Source: Mangifera indica (lineage: Eukaryota > Streptophyta > Magnoliopsida > Sapindales > Anacardiaceae). Taken from it: a DNA stretch of 64,000 nucleotides. Under the pieces are notes generated by a model that was not told where the DNA came from, did not search any database, and worked only from the letters and a program-made list of their open reading frames with translations. Below, in pieces: positions 35,570-48,601 of the stretch. Within the stretch, counting starts at the first letter, position 1, and every line of letters starts with the position of its first letter. Location: contig NC_058139.1 in NCBI RefSeq assembly GCF_011075055.1, positions 17,381,584 through 17,445,583 on the forward strand, in the 5' to 3' direction. A program made the translations under genes and the position numbers.

Positions 35570-36970
35570 TAAAAAATTAATTTCAAATTTATTGGTAAAA
35601 TAGATAATGATACCTTTTGTATGGAAAAAGGTTTGGTGAAGGAATCCTCAAGTGATGTCAAGTTACCACATCTAATTATGTGGTCGGTTAAGGAAAGGAC
35701 ATATAAACAATAAATCGTCTTTCAACGTTTTCATTAGCCAAATGAAAATCATTATGGACATTTATGTATGTACCTTATCAAACTCTCCTCGTGACAGACA
35801 TCAACCACCTCGTCCCTTTAGAAGGCAATGTCTTTCACCATTTTACTAGCAATTAAAGGGATGTCTACTATGAAGAACAATCATACATCCTATAAACATG
35901 ACATATAAAAAAATCAATCACCTAATTAGATTAAATTGTATTCCACATTCTTATTGTACTTATCTCTATTATCAGGGATAGTGTATGTGGGGATCCTTTT
36001 TTCAATAATCCCTTATGTCCATTACCCTGTACGAAGATTAAAAATAAATGGTTCATCTTCACTTGTGTTAACTATGATAATAAGGTTAATAGTAAATAGT
36101 TAATCAAAGGATTTGGAAAGCAAACAAGCACCCTATGAAACCATATTGTTTAACTAGATTAACCTTCTTCTTTTCATTAGGATTGAGGTCTGCACATAAC
36201 CTCTTAATACAATGAGATATGGATCAGTATGTCATTTGCCATAGTCGCTCTCCCTATAGATATGCATTGAATCCATCCATATGATCAACCAATTGGAGAA
36301 CCTTTTGGGATATCAATTTTCAAATGTCATTCCTTAGTAACCCCAAATAAAGACAATAAAGTAGGGCCAACTTAACTGCGTTGCCATCATCATCCCCCTT
36401 ATGCCTTCACCTCGAATATATATTCCAGATTACTGTATGTGATCGACTGTGCACTATAGAAATAGGTATCCTGAATTCGATATTTGACATCTCGAGGAAG
36501 ATAAAGGCTAATGTTTGTCAACCGATTGAAGTGAAGATGTGTAATAAACGCGAACTCAAATAGGTTGATCAAAATCTAATGTCGTGGACATGCAGAAATT
36601 GATCAAAATACATCGTTCGAAAGATTTTTAGTTGCTTCTCCATTAAAGCATCTTTTATAGTGGACATCCCATCTCGATTCCTACCTGAGGTCACTTGAAC
36701 CCTGCAATGTCGCTTAACAATAGGGTATCTTAATTTTGCCTTTGGCTCCACATGTTTTCTCTTTTGTAATCTTCTATGTAATATAAAAGAAATTGTAATC
36801 AAGACAATATTCATCATAAATGCTTTATTCAGAAATAAAGATACAAAATTTGAAATTTGCATGTCAAGAATCCTTGATGTGGGATTTTTTCTATTGCTCC
36901 CTTGTAAATGCAAAATATCATAAAACGAGTAGATTGAATCCTTTATTCGGGAGAGTTGAAATGTACACAT
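35570..36970 (-). pseudogene. DUF1985-domain transposon-type protein, decayed
   Basis: The minus-strand reading from about 36720 gives VTSGRNRDGMSTIKDALMEK then LKIFRTMYFDQFLHVHDIRF, like the start of the plant DUF1985 domain. Near 36370 it gives KLALLYCLYLGLLRNDI, then LVDHMDGFNAYLYGE and YGFIGCLFAFQ. These match the conserved KLALLY..E..LLG, LVDDLDAFN.YPWG and LYGFPWAFQ blocks. Such proteins are encoded mostly by Mutator-like plant transposons, often with a Ulp1-type protease that is not seen here. Frameshifts are frequent. The segment begins exactly where the gypsy LTR is cut (35567), suggesting insertion there. Confidence 0.6.
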
Positions 36971-37960
36971 CTAAGAACCATTGCATTATTAAAAAGATTT
37001 CAATTGTAATGATATATATATTTTTTAAATCTATATGTCCAAAAAACTCTAAATTGAAACTATCCAAAATAATAAAAAAATATATCAAATTTCGCAATAA
37101 CTACTTAATTGGGAAAAATGAACCTCAAATTCAAAAATTACATGTTGAAAAACCCTATATTGGAAAAAAATATCAATTTTCCCCCTTAAATGATAAATAT
37201 CATAAAACCCCTAAGTGAAAAATATCAAACAAAAACCTTTAATACTTTATTCATCATAAATGCTTTATTCAGAGATATAGATACAAAATTTAAAATTTAC
37301 ACGTCAATAAACCTTGATACAAGATTTTTTTTCTATTTCTCCCCCGTAAATTAAAAATACATACAACAAGTAGATTGAATGCTTTATTCGGGAAAACAAA
37401 CTTAAGAGTTGAAATGTACACATCCAAGAATTATTGCATTATTAAAAAAATTTCAATTATAATGATAAATTCTTTTTCTAAATCTACATGTCCAAAAAAC
37501 TCTAAATTGAAACTATCCAAAATAATAAAAAATATATCAAATTTTGCAATAACTACTTAGTTCTAAAAAATGGACCTTAAATTCGAAAATTACACTTGAA
37601 AAAACCCTATACTAGAAAGAAATATCAATTTTTCCCTTTAAATGGTAAATATTATAACAACCCCAAGTGAAAAATATCCAACAAAAACCTTTAATGGCAA
37701 ATAACAACAAGACCCCACATGAAAATTGTGAACTACCACCAACCCTAAACTCACAATTTTAAGAGGCAGGAATTGTTTCAAAACTCACATTTCCCCCCTC
37801 CTCACGATCCTACGAGCCTCTCAAGTTCTAAAAAGTGACTCTTTGCCCCCTACTCATGATCCCAAGAGTCTAACAAATTTCAAAACTGACTCTTTGCCCC
37901 CCATCTCATGAGCCCACAAGGTTGTCACTGTTTGAAAATTTGCAAAAACCTCCCCGTCCC
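36811..37960. repeat. 440-bp tandem duplication
   Basis: TCATCATAAATGCTTTATTC begins at 36811 and again at 37251. The two copies stay colinear for about 440 bp, and the second continues to about 37960 with text shared with 11300-11540. It sits on the 5' side of the DUF1985-type pseudogene and is probably part of that transposon's leader. No protein is encoded. Confidence 0.75.
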
Positions 37961-38639
37961 TAGCTAATTTTACCTTGCTATTTCAGTTGACAATGTTGGA
38001 TTTCCGAACCCAAAATCCTTTTTTTGACTCCCATTTCAACAACAATAAAATCTATGTCTATTCTAACAAAAAACCTCTTACAAAATTCATCTGACACATA
38101 AAGGATTTCACCCATATAATCAATTGTTCAAAACCAAAAAGCCTAACTTTAAAAGAACTCAAAATTTTCACTCAATTGTTTAAATCTCAACACCAAAATG
38201 AATAAAACATAACAAGAAACGATGAACTAATCTCTTTTGCCATTTTTGTTGTCAAAAAACTCAAAAAATCGTTGGAGAAAAGAGCTAGGCGTCACCTCTC
38301 GGTTTTGCCTCACGTTTTTGTTAATTGGAACAATAAATTCACAGGAGAAATGAGTTTGCTGAAATTGTTAAGGTTTGTTTATATATGGGGATGTTTTTGT
38401 CAATTCACAATATTTGGGTATATTTGTTTTGTGTTAACAGAGTTGGGTAATTTTGTTTTTGGCCTAGTAAATTTGGGTATTTAATTTAATTACCTGAAAT
38501 TTAATTTTCAAATATGAGATAACAACTTGGTAAATATCATCACATTTTTTATTGTTTCCATTGATTTTTTTTTAAAATTTTTTTAGAACCGAACACTCGC
38601 TTTTTATTATTTAATGAACGACGCAGCTCTGTATATCAT
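37961..38639. other. Intergenic / element leader, nothing recognised
   Basis: AT-rich sequence. The open frame at 38272-38484 shows no family resemblance. The repeated words TTTGGGTATTT and TTTTGTTTTTGG look like degraded low-complexity DNA. Confidence 0.4.
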
Positions 38640-39900
38640 ATCTCAACTACACTTGCAAATAAAAATGGCAACACTACAACAGAAATCAAATAAAGATGCT
38701 ACACTTCACAAGATCCGCTAAACTAAAATGTTTTTATCTCAATCAAATCATTATACGTCTCTATTAAACTGTTATATAGACTGGAAAAGAAGGAAAGGAA
38801 ATTCTTAAGCAACTGCTGGGTCGGGCCCGCCTATCAGATTCCACGTAATGTGCTGTGGCACCATCAGCGGTAGTTGTGGTCTTGTCCAGATTCTGAACCT
38901 TCCCCAGAATAATTTGTATCTGAAAATCCAGTAAGATGGATGAAGAATACGAACTTTTAACTAATGAAATAGAAGAAGGAAGAAGGAAGCTAATTAATCA
39001 GTACAATCTTAGGTTTCTGAATGAAAGAATCTATATGATCCAGCATGGAGTTCACTGTAGATATATTCACCTCTGTGGCATCACAATATGTAAATCTAAT
39101 TAGTTTCAATACGAAAGGATCTTTGGTACTACCAGGCCTTTGTTTGAGCGGCCGCAGGGTGTAAGCTGGAGCCGTGATCCTGTTGGGTTTCAGAAAAACG
39201 GGCTTTTCAATCTGGGAGACAATAAAAGGGATGAAGCTATTAGTAGGAAATAAGTAACTGAAATTTGTGACAAGTAAAATTAACTGGTGAAAGTAGTTGA
39301 ACCTTAGGCCACTGAAAGAATTGGCTTTGCTTGTCCTCAAGCTTGGAGGCTATCAGACATATCTTCATTCTCCCTACCAAAAGCGTGTATCTGATTGTTC
39401 AAAAAATGGGAGGAATTTCGAATTTTGTTTAACAAGAAAAGGGTGTGGCCTGGCCTCTTACCTCCATTGTCTCCTTTCAGATGTGCATCATCCTTATGCC
39501 ATTGCATGTTCATCTGCAACACAACATAAGATCAGAGAAACCTGGTTAGGAAAATTTCTCATCTAAGCAACCATAATTGATCCAAGAAAGTGACATTTAC
39601 TTGGGTATGTTGGGCGAAGCAGTATGTGCAGATAAAGAGCAGTGTCAGGATTGGTGAAGAAGTTATCAAGTTACTCCTCCTCTCTAGTGCCATCTCTATG
39701 CAACAGCGGCACTAACTTCCTGGAAATTCTGAGAGGCTTGAGATTTGTGTGAGGGAGTCTGTTGTGATGGGGGGCTGGTCTTATATAGAGGTGATAGTTA
39801 TCTTTGGCGCCAAGAGTTTGTTAAGGGTTCTCCGTAAAATGTAGTTTGAAAGAATGATGACGTTGCAGCCGTTTCTTAAGCAGCCTATGCTTCCAATATA
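38640..39900 (-). pseudogene. Alba-domain pseudogene, compact array unit 4
   Basis: This is a 1.3-kb unit. The minus strand has TATA CTCTATATAAGACC (39781-39787), a leader, then the exon-like block (about 39455-39520) reading MQWHKDDAHLKGDNGG with a GGAG|GTAAGAGG donor. Next comes an open frame from 39340 to 38990 (116 codons) that joins IEKPVFLKPNRITAPAYTL directly to Alba exon 4 (39008-39072, VNISTVNS...SFIQKPK). The last Alba exon (38821-38919) reads IQIILGKVQNLDKTTTTADG. Compared with unit 2, Alba exons 1-3 are deleted, fusing the two halves. The exon 4 donor is AT instead of GT, and the terminal TGA is CGA, so the final frame runs on. Not expected to give a working Alba fold. Confidence 0.7.
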
Positions 39901-39913
39901 TATATATATATAT
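39896..39913. repeat. (AT)n microsatellite
   Basis: Nine AT units directly upstream of the unit 4 promoter side. Confidence 0.8.
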
Positions 39914-40639
39914 TGGTTCTAGGTTCGGATTTCTATTTGTAGAAACTGATTGGCTCCGATTCCTTAAACTTTTGCAAGATACTCAGACTCGCTAACCCCT
40001 TAGGCACGAATTGTGTTTTATAACACCATATTTTTTTTTTGAGGGATTAGAGAGACTGATGTGATCAAATAAGTTTAGGATATAGTGAGACTAATGATAT
40101 ATTTTTTGTTTTCAAGTTAAAACGACTATGTTATTCCTAACAAGAGTATAATAATAAACTCTCAAGTACAGGTGACTCGTAAGGTCACATAACACATTTA
40201 TCAGTATGAAATATATTGTTGTATGAGATTTATATGTCTAAGTATTTGATTTGGACCTTTCCTCATACGTGAGTAGAAGATATGTATTTTTTAAAATACA
40301 TATATGAAACTATATTATATAAAATTTTTCAATAAACAATTAGGTGTATAACGTTTTTTTAAAATTTAATTTGTCATTTTTTTACATATATATATTTCAT
40401 ATTTATTTTACATGTTTATTTTGTAAAATTATAATTAAATTAATTTTATTAAGTAAAATATATTTAAAAGTGAATAAGTTTTATAGGTTTAAACCATAAT
40501 TAAATTAGATCAAACCATATTTTTTTAATTTGGTTTAGTTTGAAAATTTTTCAAACTATTTTTTTTCAATTTAGTTTAAAAAAGCTCTCAATACCAAACC
40601 TAACCATGCATACCCTTAACAAGAATTTATGTTTGCAGT
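39914..40639. other. AT-rich intergenic stretch, nothing recognised
   Basis: No coding region or paired terminal repeats were seen. Confidence 0.4.
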
Positions 40640-41165
40640 AAAATGAAAATTACAAATCTAACATGAACAACGCAGCTCCGTACATTGTATCTCAACAACA
40701 CTTGCAAGTAAAACTGGTAACACTACAATAGAAAACATAAAGAGTTTTTGTGCTACAAAACATCTGCTACATTAAAATGTCTCCATCTCAATAAAATCAT
40801 CTTGTTAGCCGATCTTCTATAGTTGCTCCTAACACTAACGGGCATATATACATCTCCATTAGAAACTTATATAAATTGGAAAAGAACATTTATGTGGAAG
40901 ACTACAACCATAATGAGTCATGTCAGGCCGAATCTGGAGTGTTCCATCATACCCACAGGTCATGCCATACTAAGGCCTACCGATTGGCGAGTCTTACGGG
41001 CCAAGCCGACCTATAAGCATGAACAGACCCGTGACGCCTGAGCTGTGTAAAAACAAGCGGACTTGGGCATGAAGCGGGTTGGCCAACCCCTTTACATGTC
41101 TACGAAGAACCACGACAAAGGAATTCTTATGCAGTTGCTTGGTTTGATTCCATATTAGATATTAT
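40640..41165 (-). pseudogene. Array unit 5: Alba 3'-flank remnant
   Basis: 40640-40930 matches the 3' flank of the other Alba units (GTAACACTACAATAGAAAAC, then CTCCATCTCAAT and CATCTCCATTAGAAAC). 41125-41165 keeps the sequence just after the Alba stop codon (AAGGAATTCTTATGCAGTTG). Between them, 40931-41120 is a GC-rich segment (GGCCGAATCTGG...) that other units lack. The coding exons are gone. Confidence 0.5.
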
Positions 41166-41898
41166 GGTATTATGGTTATCAGTATCATACAAATATACGA
41201 TATATAATACAGATAAAAAATAATATGTATTTTAAGGTGTATTGAAAATTGATAAAATATATAATTTGCGTATCGTACAATATGATACATACCGGTCTAA
41301 ATAAGTAAAATTAACATTATGGATTAATATATTTTTTTGAACTAAATTGGGCATGTAACTAAGAGTAGATACAAATCAAGTTGAGCTCGAACACCCCCAA
41401 CTCGAGTTCAGCTCGAAAAGAAATTGGTCTAACTCAAGCCGAAAAGAAATTAGTCCAACTCCAGTAACATTGGACTCGAATCGAGCTTGCTCAACTTGAT
41501 TCAACTTGGTTCGAATCGATTTAATTCAAATTTGAACCAAGTTCATGATAAAAGGTTCAACTTATTTTGAAACTAAGCCAAATTTGAGCTAGAGAGAGTT
41601 CAACTCAGTTTGACTCACAAGTTAGATAAATGGCTTGATTTGATTTGAACTTGGCTCATGATTTGATTCGAAGTATGTTAAGTAATTATTAAACAATATC
41701 GTTTTATTAATGAATCACGAATTTAAATTATGAATCTGAGCCACAGATTCGAGTAAGGGATTTAAACTACAAACTGAGCAAACTCAAACCAAATTTGAGC
41801 AGAATCATTATCATTCGAACTAAACTCGAATCACTCTTAATGTTGGCTTGACAAACTCAAGTCTAACCGAGCTGAGCTATTTTTTATTCAAGCCAAAC
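41166..41898. other. Small palindromic element and old GAGCTC-type remnant
   Basis: 41182-41300 has facing arms GTATCATACAAATATACGAT and the complement of GTATCATATTGTACGATACG, suggesting a small MITE. 41350-41890 is rich in AACTCGAG/GAGCTCGA words like the hAT MITEs at 17857 and 47625, but without clear ends. No coding. Confidence 0.4.
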
Positions 41899-42925
41899 TG
41901 TAACACTCTTCTCCAAAAGTATTACCCTTTAAAGGAAAATGTCATCAAATTGACTATTTCGAGTATGCATATAACTCAAAACATATCATAAAACTCATTA
42001 TTTATTGAAAACGAACTTCATTTATTCAACTTTGCAAATTTACAAAAATACCCTTGCTAAGACTGAAATCGAAAGAGAAAAAAAGATGTCATAATTCAAA
42101 ATTTACTGAGAAATGGAACGGTACAGTCAAATACATAAATATAAACTGAATAACACAAAATCATTAAGAATAAAGTTGGTAAAACTATGATGATAGAGAT
42201 GTCCTCATTGCTCTACACCCTTTGACCACCGCTTGTCTTGTAGCCATCACGGTCGTCTGTACCTGCATGCATAAAAGAAGAGGGATGAGTGATAAAACAT
42301 AAGTAAGTAAGAGACTCATTTGTTACTTAATATTTAAATCTCTAAAATGCCCTTAGTCTCGACCCATACTATCTTTGTCATCCAGAGTTAGCATTAAACT
42401 CATTTATGGATGATGATAGGTCTTATATAACATTTATGTGCTCATACTATATGCTAAGGAATATCCAAGCTATATGTCATAACTCTAGAATCAAACTATG
42501 TCATGTTCAGTCAGTAAGGAGCCATTCCCCAAATTCTCATTTGGCATGACCATACTGAACTCAGTGGAAGTAGCTGAATCTAGAAACTGTAACTGAAACT
42601 ATATACTAGGTCGATCAACTAGGATCAAATACAAGAATTTGGCACCTTGGCTATGTGAGCTATCTCTCTATTCCACTAAACTAAATTGCATCTCAACTAA
42701 GCTCTACTGTGAGCAAAAACCATACTACGAGTCTTGTGTCTTACTGTGGACATCCCCTACTACAAATAGTGTAAGGAATATGCATTCACAGTGCCTCATT
42801 GGAATGATCCTATTATGCCTAACATGCATGCATCTTGAGTCTTAACTTAACTCGGCTCGTTCTTGCTTCCACTTAAAATGTATCTCTTATCATTCTATAG
42901 CTTAATTCTTAGACACATAGGGTAT

Positions 42926-45900
42926 AATAGAGGACCAGGGAAAGAGGGTGGTAGGGTGGAAAATATTCAAAATGCAAAAGAAATTGTGCAAAGGAATGTT
43001 GGCTATGTGTCACCTAAAGGATGACATGGCACATGATGTGGTAGCTTATTTAAAGATGTGGAATGATGACATAGACCTGTGTAATGACATGAAGCCATGA
43101 AAGAAGCCTTATGCATGTGAAATAAAGAATCTTAAGTCTTATTTAATTAATATTAGTTTTCCTAAATAAGTTAATAGTCCTATTTATTATTGGTGAGTAT
43201 CCTATTTTGATTAAAGAAATAATAAGTTTTAGGAAGTTATTATTTAGGAAAGTTTAATTAAAATAGCTTTCCCTATGTTTTATATTTTTCTAGTCTAGTT
43301 AGGAGAAATAAGTCTATATAAAGACATGAGTTTTGTAATTCAAATCATTCAATTCAAGTTATTAATAAAACTTCTTATTTGAGTTTTCTTAAGAATTCCT
43401 TTGCAAAGCTTGCAAGAATTCGTGGTATTACTGTGCGTCTGTTGAACAATATCAACCCTAAGCATCCTTATGAACGATATCACAACTCTATTAGCGCTTG
43501 TCCTGCATCACGTGGTATCATAGCCTTGTTTTGAGATGGCTAGGCATAAGGAAAATTCAGATTGGCATGCTAGTTTAGAGCAACAAATCACAACATTAGT
43601 TAGAACTGTAAAGGGACTAACTACACAAGTCAATAAGATAGAAGCCAACTTACCTGTATCATAACCTACACAAACTGCTTTTAATCTACAAAGGATAGTT
43701 TCAATTCTTCCTAAGCAAATGCAATCAAGAAGAGAAGAAGTTTCTACATGACTCGAGCAAGGAGTTGATGAAGAATCAAAAGGTGATTATACCTCGGAGC
43801 CATAATTAAGAAGGGAGGAGAGCTTATCAAAACTGTGAACCTTACAAACTCAAGGGTAATCTTCATAATTTAATGGTGTAATGGATATTGAGCAATTTCT
43901 TGATTGGTTGTATGAAATGGAGTAATTTTTTGATATTATGTAGATCAAACCAGCACATAAAGTAAGTGTAGTAGCTTATAAATTAAAGGGAGGAGTCGAT
44001 ACATGGTGGCAAAGGCATCAAGAACAATTAAAGATGAAGGGATACCCAATTGTGAGAGATTGGGAGCCGATAAAAGCTTTGTCAAAGTCTTGTTTTCTAC
44101 CATTCAATTATGAGCAAACATTGTTCCAATAACTTCAAAATTGTTACCAAGGAACCAAAACTATGGCTACCTATACGAAAGAATTTCTATGACTACAATC
44201 TCGATGTAACTTGAGTGAGACCAAAGACTAACAAGTTGCGAGGTATATGAATGGCCTAAACTATTCTATTCAAGATCATTTGGCAATACAAAGCATATGG
44301 TCTATAGATCAAGCGATTACCGCAGGGTAACATAAATAGGCGACAAACGATTGAAGTAAAGAACCTTATAATTCCAAGTAATATGAAAACATAAGAAACC
44401 AAGCCTAAACCAACAAAATTGAAGTGAGCAGCTTTCATGGGTTAGTTGTATTATTTGAAGAAAGGAAAATTTCAATAGGAAGAAGATATAGATCGAAGCT
44501 TTGAATTGATTATGGAAAAGTTAATAACAACTCTTGTTTTATTGTTGCCCAATTTTAATAAAGTGTTTGAGCTAGAGTGTGATACTAGTGGAATTGGGAT
44601 TAGTGGAGTACTTTCACAAGAGAGGAAACCAATTGCTTTCTTTAGTTAGACATTAAGTGAAGCTAGATAGAGGTGGTCTACTTACCAACAAGAATTATAT
44701 GTATTATTTAGATGTTTGAAGACATAAGAGCTTTATTTGTTACCATGAGAGTTTATCATCTATTCAGATCGCCAAACCTTTCAACACTTTAAGGCTTAAA
44801 AGAATATAGACTGAATGTTAGTACAATGGGGTTCGTACCTTAAGAGATTTAATTATATGATTATTCATAAATCTGGTGTAACTAATAGAGTGGCAGATGC
44901 ATTGAGTAGAAGAGCAACGTTATTAGTTACAATTGCCCTTGAAATTACTGAATTTGAGCAACTCAAAGAGCTATATGAGAAAGATGAAGATTTCGATCAG
45001 GTATGGAATAATTATTTACATAACCTTCCCATGAAGGATTTCCTTATTCAAGATAGGTATTTGTCTAAAGGAAGTCAATTATGTATTCCAAAGAGCTTAT
45101 TAAAAGATAAGCTAATTAGAGAGTTACACTCAAGTGACTCAAGTGGATATGTGGATAGAGATAAAACTATAGTTGGATTGGAAAAGAGATATTATTGACC
45201 TCAATTAAAGCCAGATTTAAGGAAGTTTGTCCAGAGGTGTCCTATTTGCCAAATTAGTAAGGGACAACAGTAAAACATGGGATTATGCTTGCCCTTAACC
45301 ATTCCTAATGCACCTTGGGATGATATTTCCATGGATTTTGTGTTGGGGTTGCTAAGAACTCAAAGAGGATATGACTCAGTGTTTATTATGGTAGATAGAT
45401 TCTCCAAGATGTCTTTCTTTATTTATTATAGGAAAACAACTGATGCTTATCATACGACCAAGTTATTTTTCAAGGAGGTTGTTTGTTTACATAAGGTTCC
45501 ATTATCAATTGTTTTGGATAGAGATAATATGTTTTAGGTAGCATTTTGGCTTATTCTGTGGAACACATTTGGGACTAAATTGAAATTTAGTAGTACCGTA
45601 CATCCACAAACTGATGGACAAACAAAAATGGTTAACCATTTCTTGGGAAATTTAATTTGATGCATTTGTGGTATGAAGAAAGGCCAATGGGACTTTGCCT
45701 TAACGCAAGCTGAATTCGCTTACAACAATAAAATCATTGCCTATAGGTAGGGGAGCTAGTTAATGAGCTTTTACATTGGCTGACAGTTATGTATCCATGT
45801 TTAAGGTGGTGAAACAAGTTTTAAAGGAAAGTAATTTGACTTATAAAATCACCATTGATAAATATAGAAGGAGACAAGTGTTTGATGTGGGAGAGGAAGT

Positions 45901-46738
45901 TATAGTGTTTTTTAAAAAGAAGAGACTTTTAACTAGCATGCACAGTAAATCAAACCAAAAAAGGTATGACCTTATAAAACTTTGAAGAAGATTAATGATA
46001 ATGCTTATGTGGTGGACTTACCTGACAACATGAGGATTTCTAACACCTTTAATGTGCTTGATTTGACAAAATTCTACCATAAAGTTGACTTATACAATGA
46101 TAACTTGTTGTCAAGTTCTTTTCTAGTGGGGGAGAATAGTGAAGGACCAAGGAAAAAGGGTAGTAGGGTAGAAAACATTCAAAATACAAAAGAAATTATC
46201 CAAAGGAAGATTGATGATGTGGCACCCAAAAAATGAAGTGGCATAAGATGTAGCATCTTATTTAGAGATGTGGCGTGATAACATGGTTGTGCATGATGAC
46301 ATGAAGCCATGAAGGAAGCCTTAAGAATGTAAAATAAAAAATCCTAAGTCTTATTTAATTAATAAAGTTTTATTAATATTAGTTTTCCTAAATAAGTTAA
46401 GAAAACCTATTTTATTTTTGGTGAGTGTCTTATTTTGATTTGGGAAACAATAAGTTTTTGGAAGTTATTATTTAAGAAAGTTTACTTAAAATAACGTTCC
46501 TTATGTTTTATATTTTTCTAGTTTAGTCAGGAGAAATAAACCTATATAAAGATATGAGTTTTGTCATTCAAAGCATTTAGTTCAAGTTATTAACAAAACT
46601 TCTTATTTGAGTTTTCTTAAAAATTCCTTTGCAAAGCTCGCAAAAATTCTTAGTATCCTTTTGCATCTATTAAACGATATCAACCCTAAGTATCATTGTG
46701 AACAATATCACAACTCCATTAGTGCTTGTCTTATATCA
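42926..46738 (+). mobile_element. Internally deleted Ty3/gypsy retrotransposon, 3.8 kb
   Basis: The 5' LTR is about 42926-43510 and the 3' LTR about 46140-46738. Both contain TAAGTCTTATTTAATTAAT and end CTTGTC(CTG/TTAT)ATCA. The primer-binding site TGGTATCATAGCC (43513-43525) lies just after the 5' LTR, and a polypurine tract AGTGGGGGAGAA just before the 3' LTR. GGGTAT occurs on both outer sides (42920-42925 and 46739-46744), consistent with a 5-6 bp target duplication. It is inserted in an older gypsy LTR. Confidence 0.85.
43536..46220 (+). pseudogene. Ty3/gypsy gag and RNase H-integrase, RT missing
   Basis: Gag starts at the ATG at 43536 (MARHKENSDWHASLEQQITT) and continues with SVVAYKLKGGVDTWWQRHQE and MATYTKEF. 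Near 44340-44500 the frame jumps past the zinc knuckle, protease and reverse transcriptase. RNase H follows from about 44515 ([20 protein letters not shown]), then HKSGVTNRVADALSRRA. The integrase zinc region has CPICQISKGQQ. The core follows ([45 protein letters not shown]), with visible D, D and a missing or changed E region. The C-terminal part reads YVVDLPDNMRISNTFNVLDL. Several single stops break it. It cannot make its own reverse transcriptase, so any movement needed another element. Confidence 0.85.
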
Positions 46739-47624
46739 GGGTATTACTACGTATTCGTACTCTTTGCATTATTGCTTGAGATGACCCATAAATCCTTAGC
46801 CTAATTCTTTTTCTCTTTCTCTTTAATCTACTCTACACATACGGGTGTGTATCTATAGACACATAGGGGTATGTCCTTTTTTACACTTACACACAACCAT
46901 TCCTTATTGTGGTCTCTCCCTATGTGTTAATCTTCTAAACAGACAAGCATGTGTTATTATCTAACACAAAGGTATAGCTCTTTTGATAATTATTTCCTTT
47001 CCTTATTTATTTTCTTCTCAACTACTCCACTTCTTAAGGGTATTCAAGTCATTTCATCGCACACAGAATCATGCTAAAACTACACACAGGAAGTTTACGT
47101 GTCCTAGTTGACCGCTAACTAGTTAACAACACCCAATGCTCATTAAAGAGCCAAGAAAGTTTAGCCTAAATTATGGTTATTGCACACACGAGCATGTGTC
47201 CTATACCATACGGTTATGTGATGAACCTAGGAATTAGACTTTGCTAGCTCCCTGACCTTTTCCTTGCGCATCTTACCTATGCCTTTATGAGTATAACATA
47301 AAACTAAACTTATACCAATACCATGCCTTAATAACAAGTATCAATTCCATGCCTCAATAATCAATAAAACACAATCTCATCTAATGTCATCCATAAACTC
47401 ATGGACAAAAACATAGTTAGGGTTTGTCCATCTTACTTTTCCATATTATTCTAAAGCAGAAGAGTCACCATGCCATCAATCATTCACTAAAGCAAAATCG
47501 CGTGCACGCCTATATGTTTTTTTTATATGTGTGTACATGTACACACACACACATGAATATGTCTTATGATCTCCCTTCAATTTTATTAAACATAAACCGA
47601 AACTAACCAAAGAACTACTATCAT

Positions 47625-47977
47625 TAGGGCTGGACTCAAGCCGAGCCAGCTCGAGCTTCAGCTCGAGCTCAGTTCGGCTCGGTCGAGCCTGAAATGAGCC
47701 GGGTTTGGCTGAGCCAGAGCCAAGCTTGAGCTGGCTTGGTAGATTTTTTTTTAAAATTTTTTATACAAAACGACGTTGTTTTAACCAATATATATTAAAA
47801 ATGATGTCGTTTTAATAACGAAAAATGAGCCGAGCTGAGCCGAACCGAACTCGAGCCCGAAACAAGCTGACATTAGCAGAGTTCGAGTCGAACTCGAGCT
47901 AAACTCGAGCCGCCCATATATGAACCGAGTCGAGCTCGAGCTGGCTGTGAGCCAAGCTCGGCTCGAATCCAGCCCTA
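47625..47977. mobile_element. hAT-type MITE, 353 bp
   Basis: It starts TAGGGCTGGACTCAAG and ends GCTCGAATCCAGCCCTA, so the ends are inverted repeats (TAGGGCTGGA/TCCAGCCCTA). A perfect 8-bp duplication ACTATCAT (47617-47624 and 47978-47985) flanks it. It is rich in GAGCTCGAGC and has paired AAACGACGTTGTTTT / ATGTCGTTTTAATAACG motifs near the centre. Same family as 17857-18150 and 60004-60314. Confidence 0.92.
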
Positions 47978-48601
47978 ACTATCATTATCATGTTTCTATG
48001 TTCACAGCAGATCCACACACAAAATATTGATTAACATACATATATTCAACTTAATTAAATTAATGACAGAAATTATCATCCATAAACTCACAAATGGCGG
48101 CAATATGTCAATCAATAAGCATAGGACAATAAGCCTTACTTACCTATTATCTATAGAAAGTCAAGCACATAGGTTGGCTATCTTCTCTCTAGTTTCCTCT
48201 TCTCCATGTTGCTAGAATTCAATCACCGAGGGAATCACACAAACACCGGATGATCAAACTCTTGTCCTCTCTCTTTTTTCTGAAAAGCTTCATGCACTTA
48301 AGGATTAGAATAGTAATCCCTAAAATGCAACAACAAGCCTTTAATAGAAACTTAAACGTGCAAACACACACAGAGGCATGCACCACCTATACACAGTCAT
48401 GTGTCATGAAATTTGAATTTCACATGGAATATATCTTATCTGGCTGACGTGGCATGACACGTAAGCATGAACTTTCCATACATGATTGTGTGTCATTGAA
48501 AACTCACACATTGACTTTCAAATCGCAGTAACTCATGCATACATTATATAAACTTATAAATAAAGACTATTTTACCCTCAAGTGTACTTGTGGGTGTTAC
48601 A

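Larger units (their letters stand above)
41899..48601 (-). mobile_element. Ty3/gypsy LTR carrying two nested insertions
   Basis: It begins TGTAACACTC at 41899 and ends GTGGGTGTTACA at 48601. Removing the nested gypsy (42926-46738) and the hAT MITE (47625-47977) leaves about 2.5 kb, colinear over long stretches with the LTR fragment at 9114-11050. Internal sequence of the same element follows at 48602. Confidence 0.65.

Noticed and set aside
43513..43525. tRNA-like match
   Set aside because: Only the primer-binding complement of tRNA-Met; no tRNA gene body.
42926..46738. Possible endogenous plant pararetrovirus
   Set aside because: LTRs, primer site, polypurine tract and integrase are present, and no movement or coat protein signal is seen, so it is an ordinary Ty3/gypsy element.
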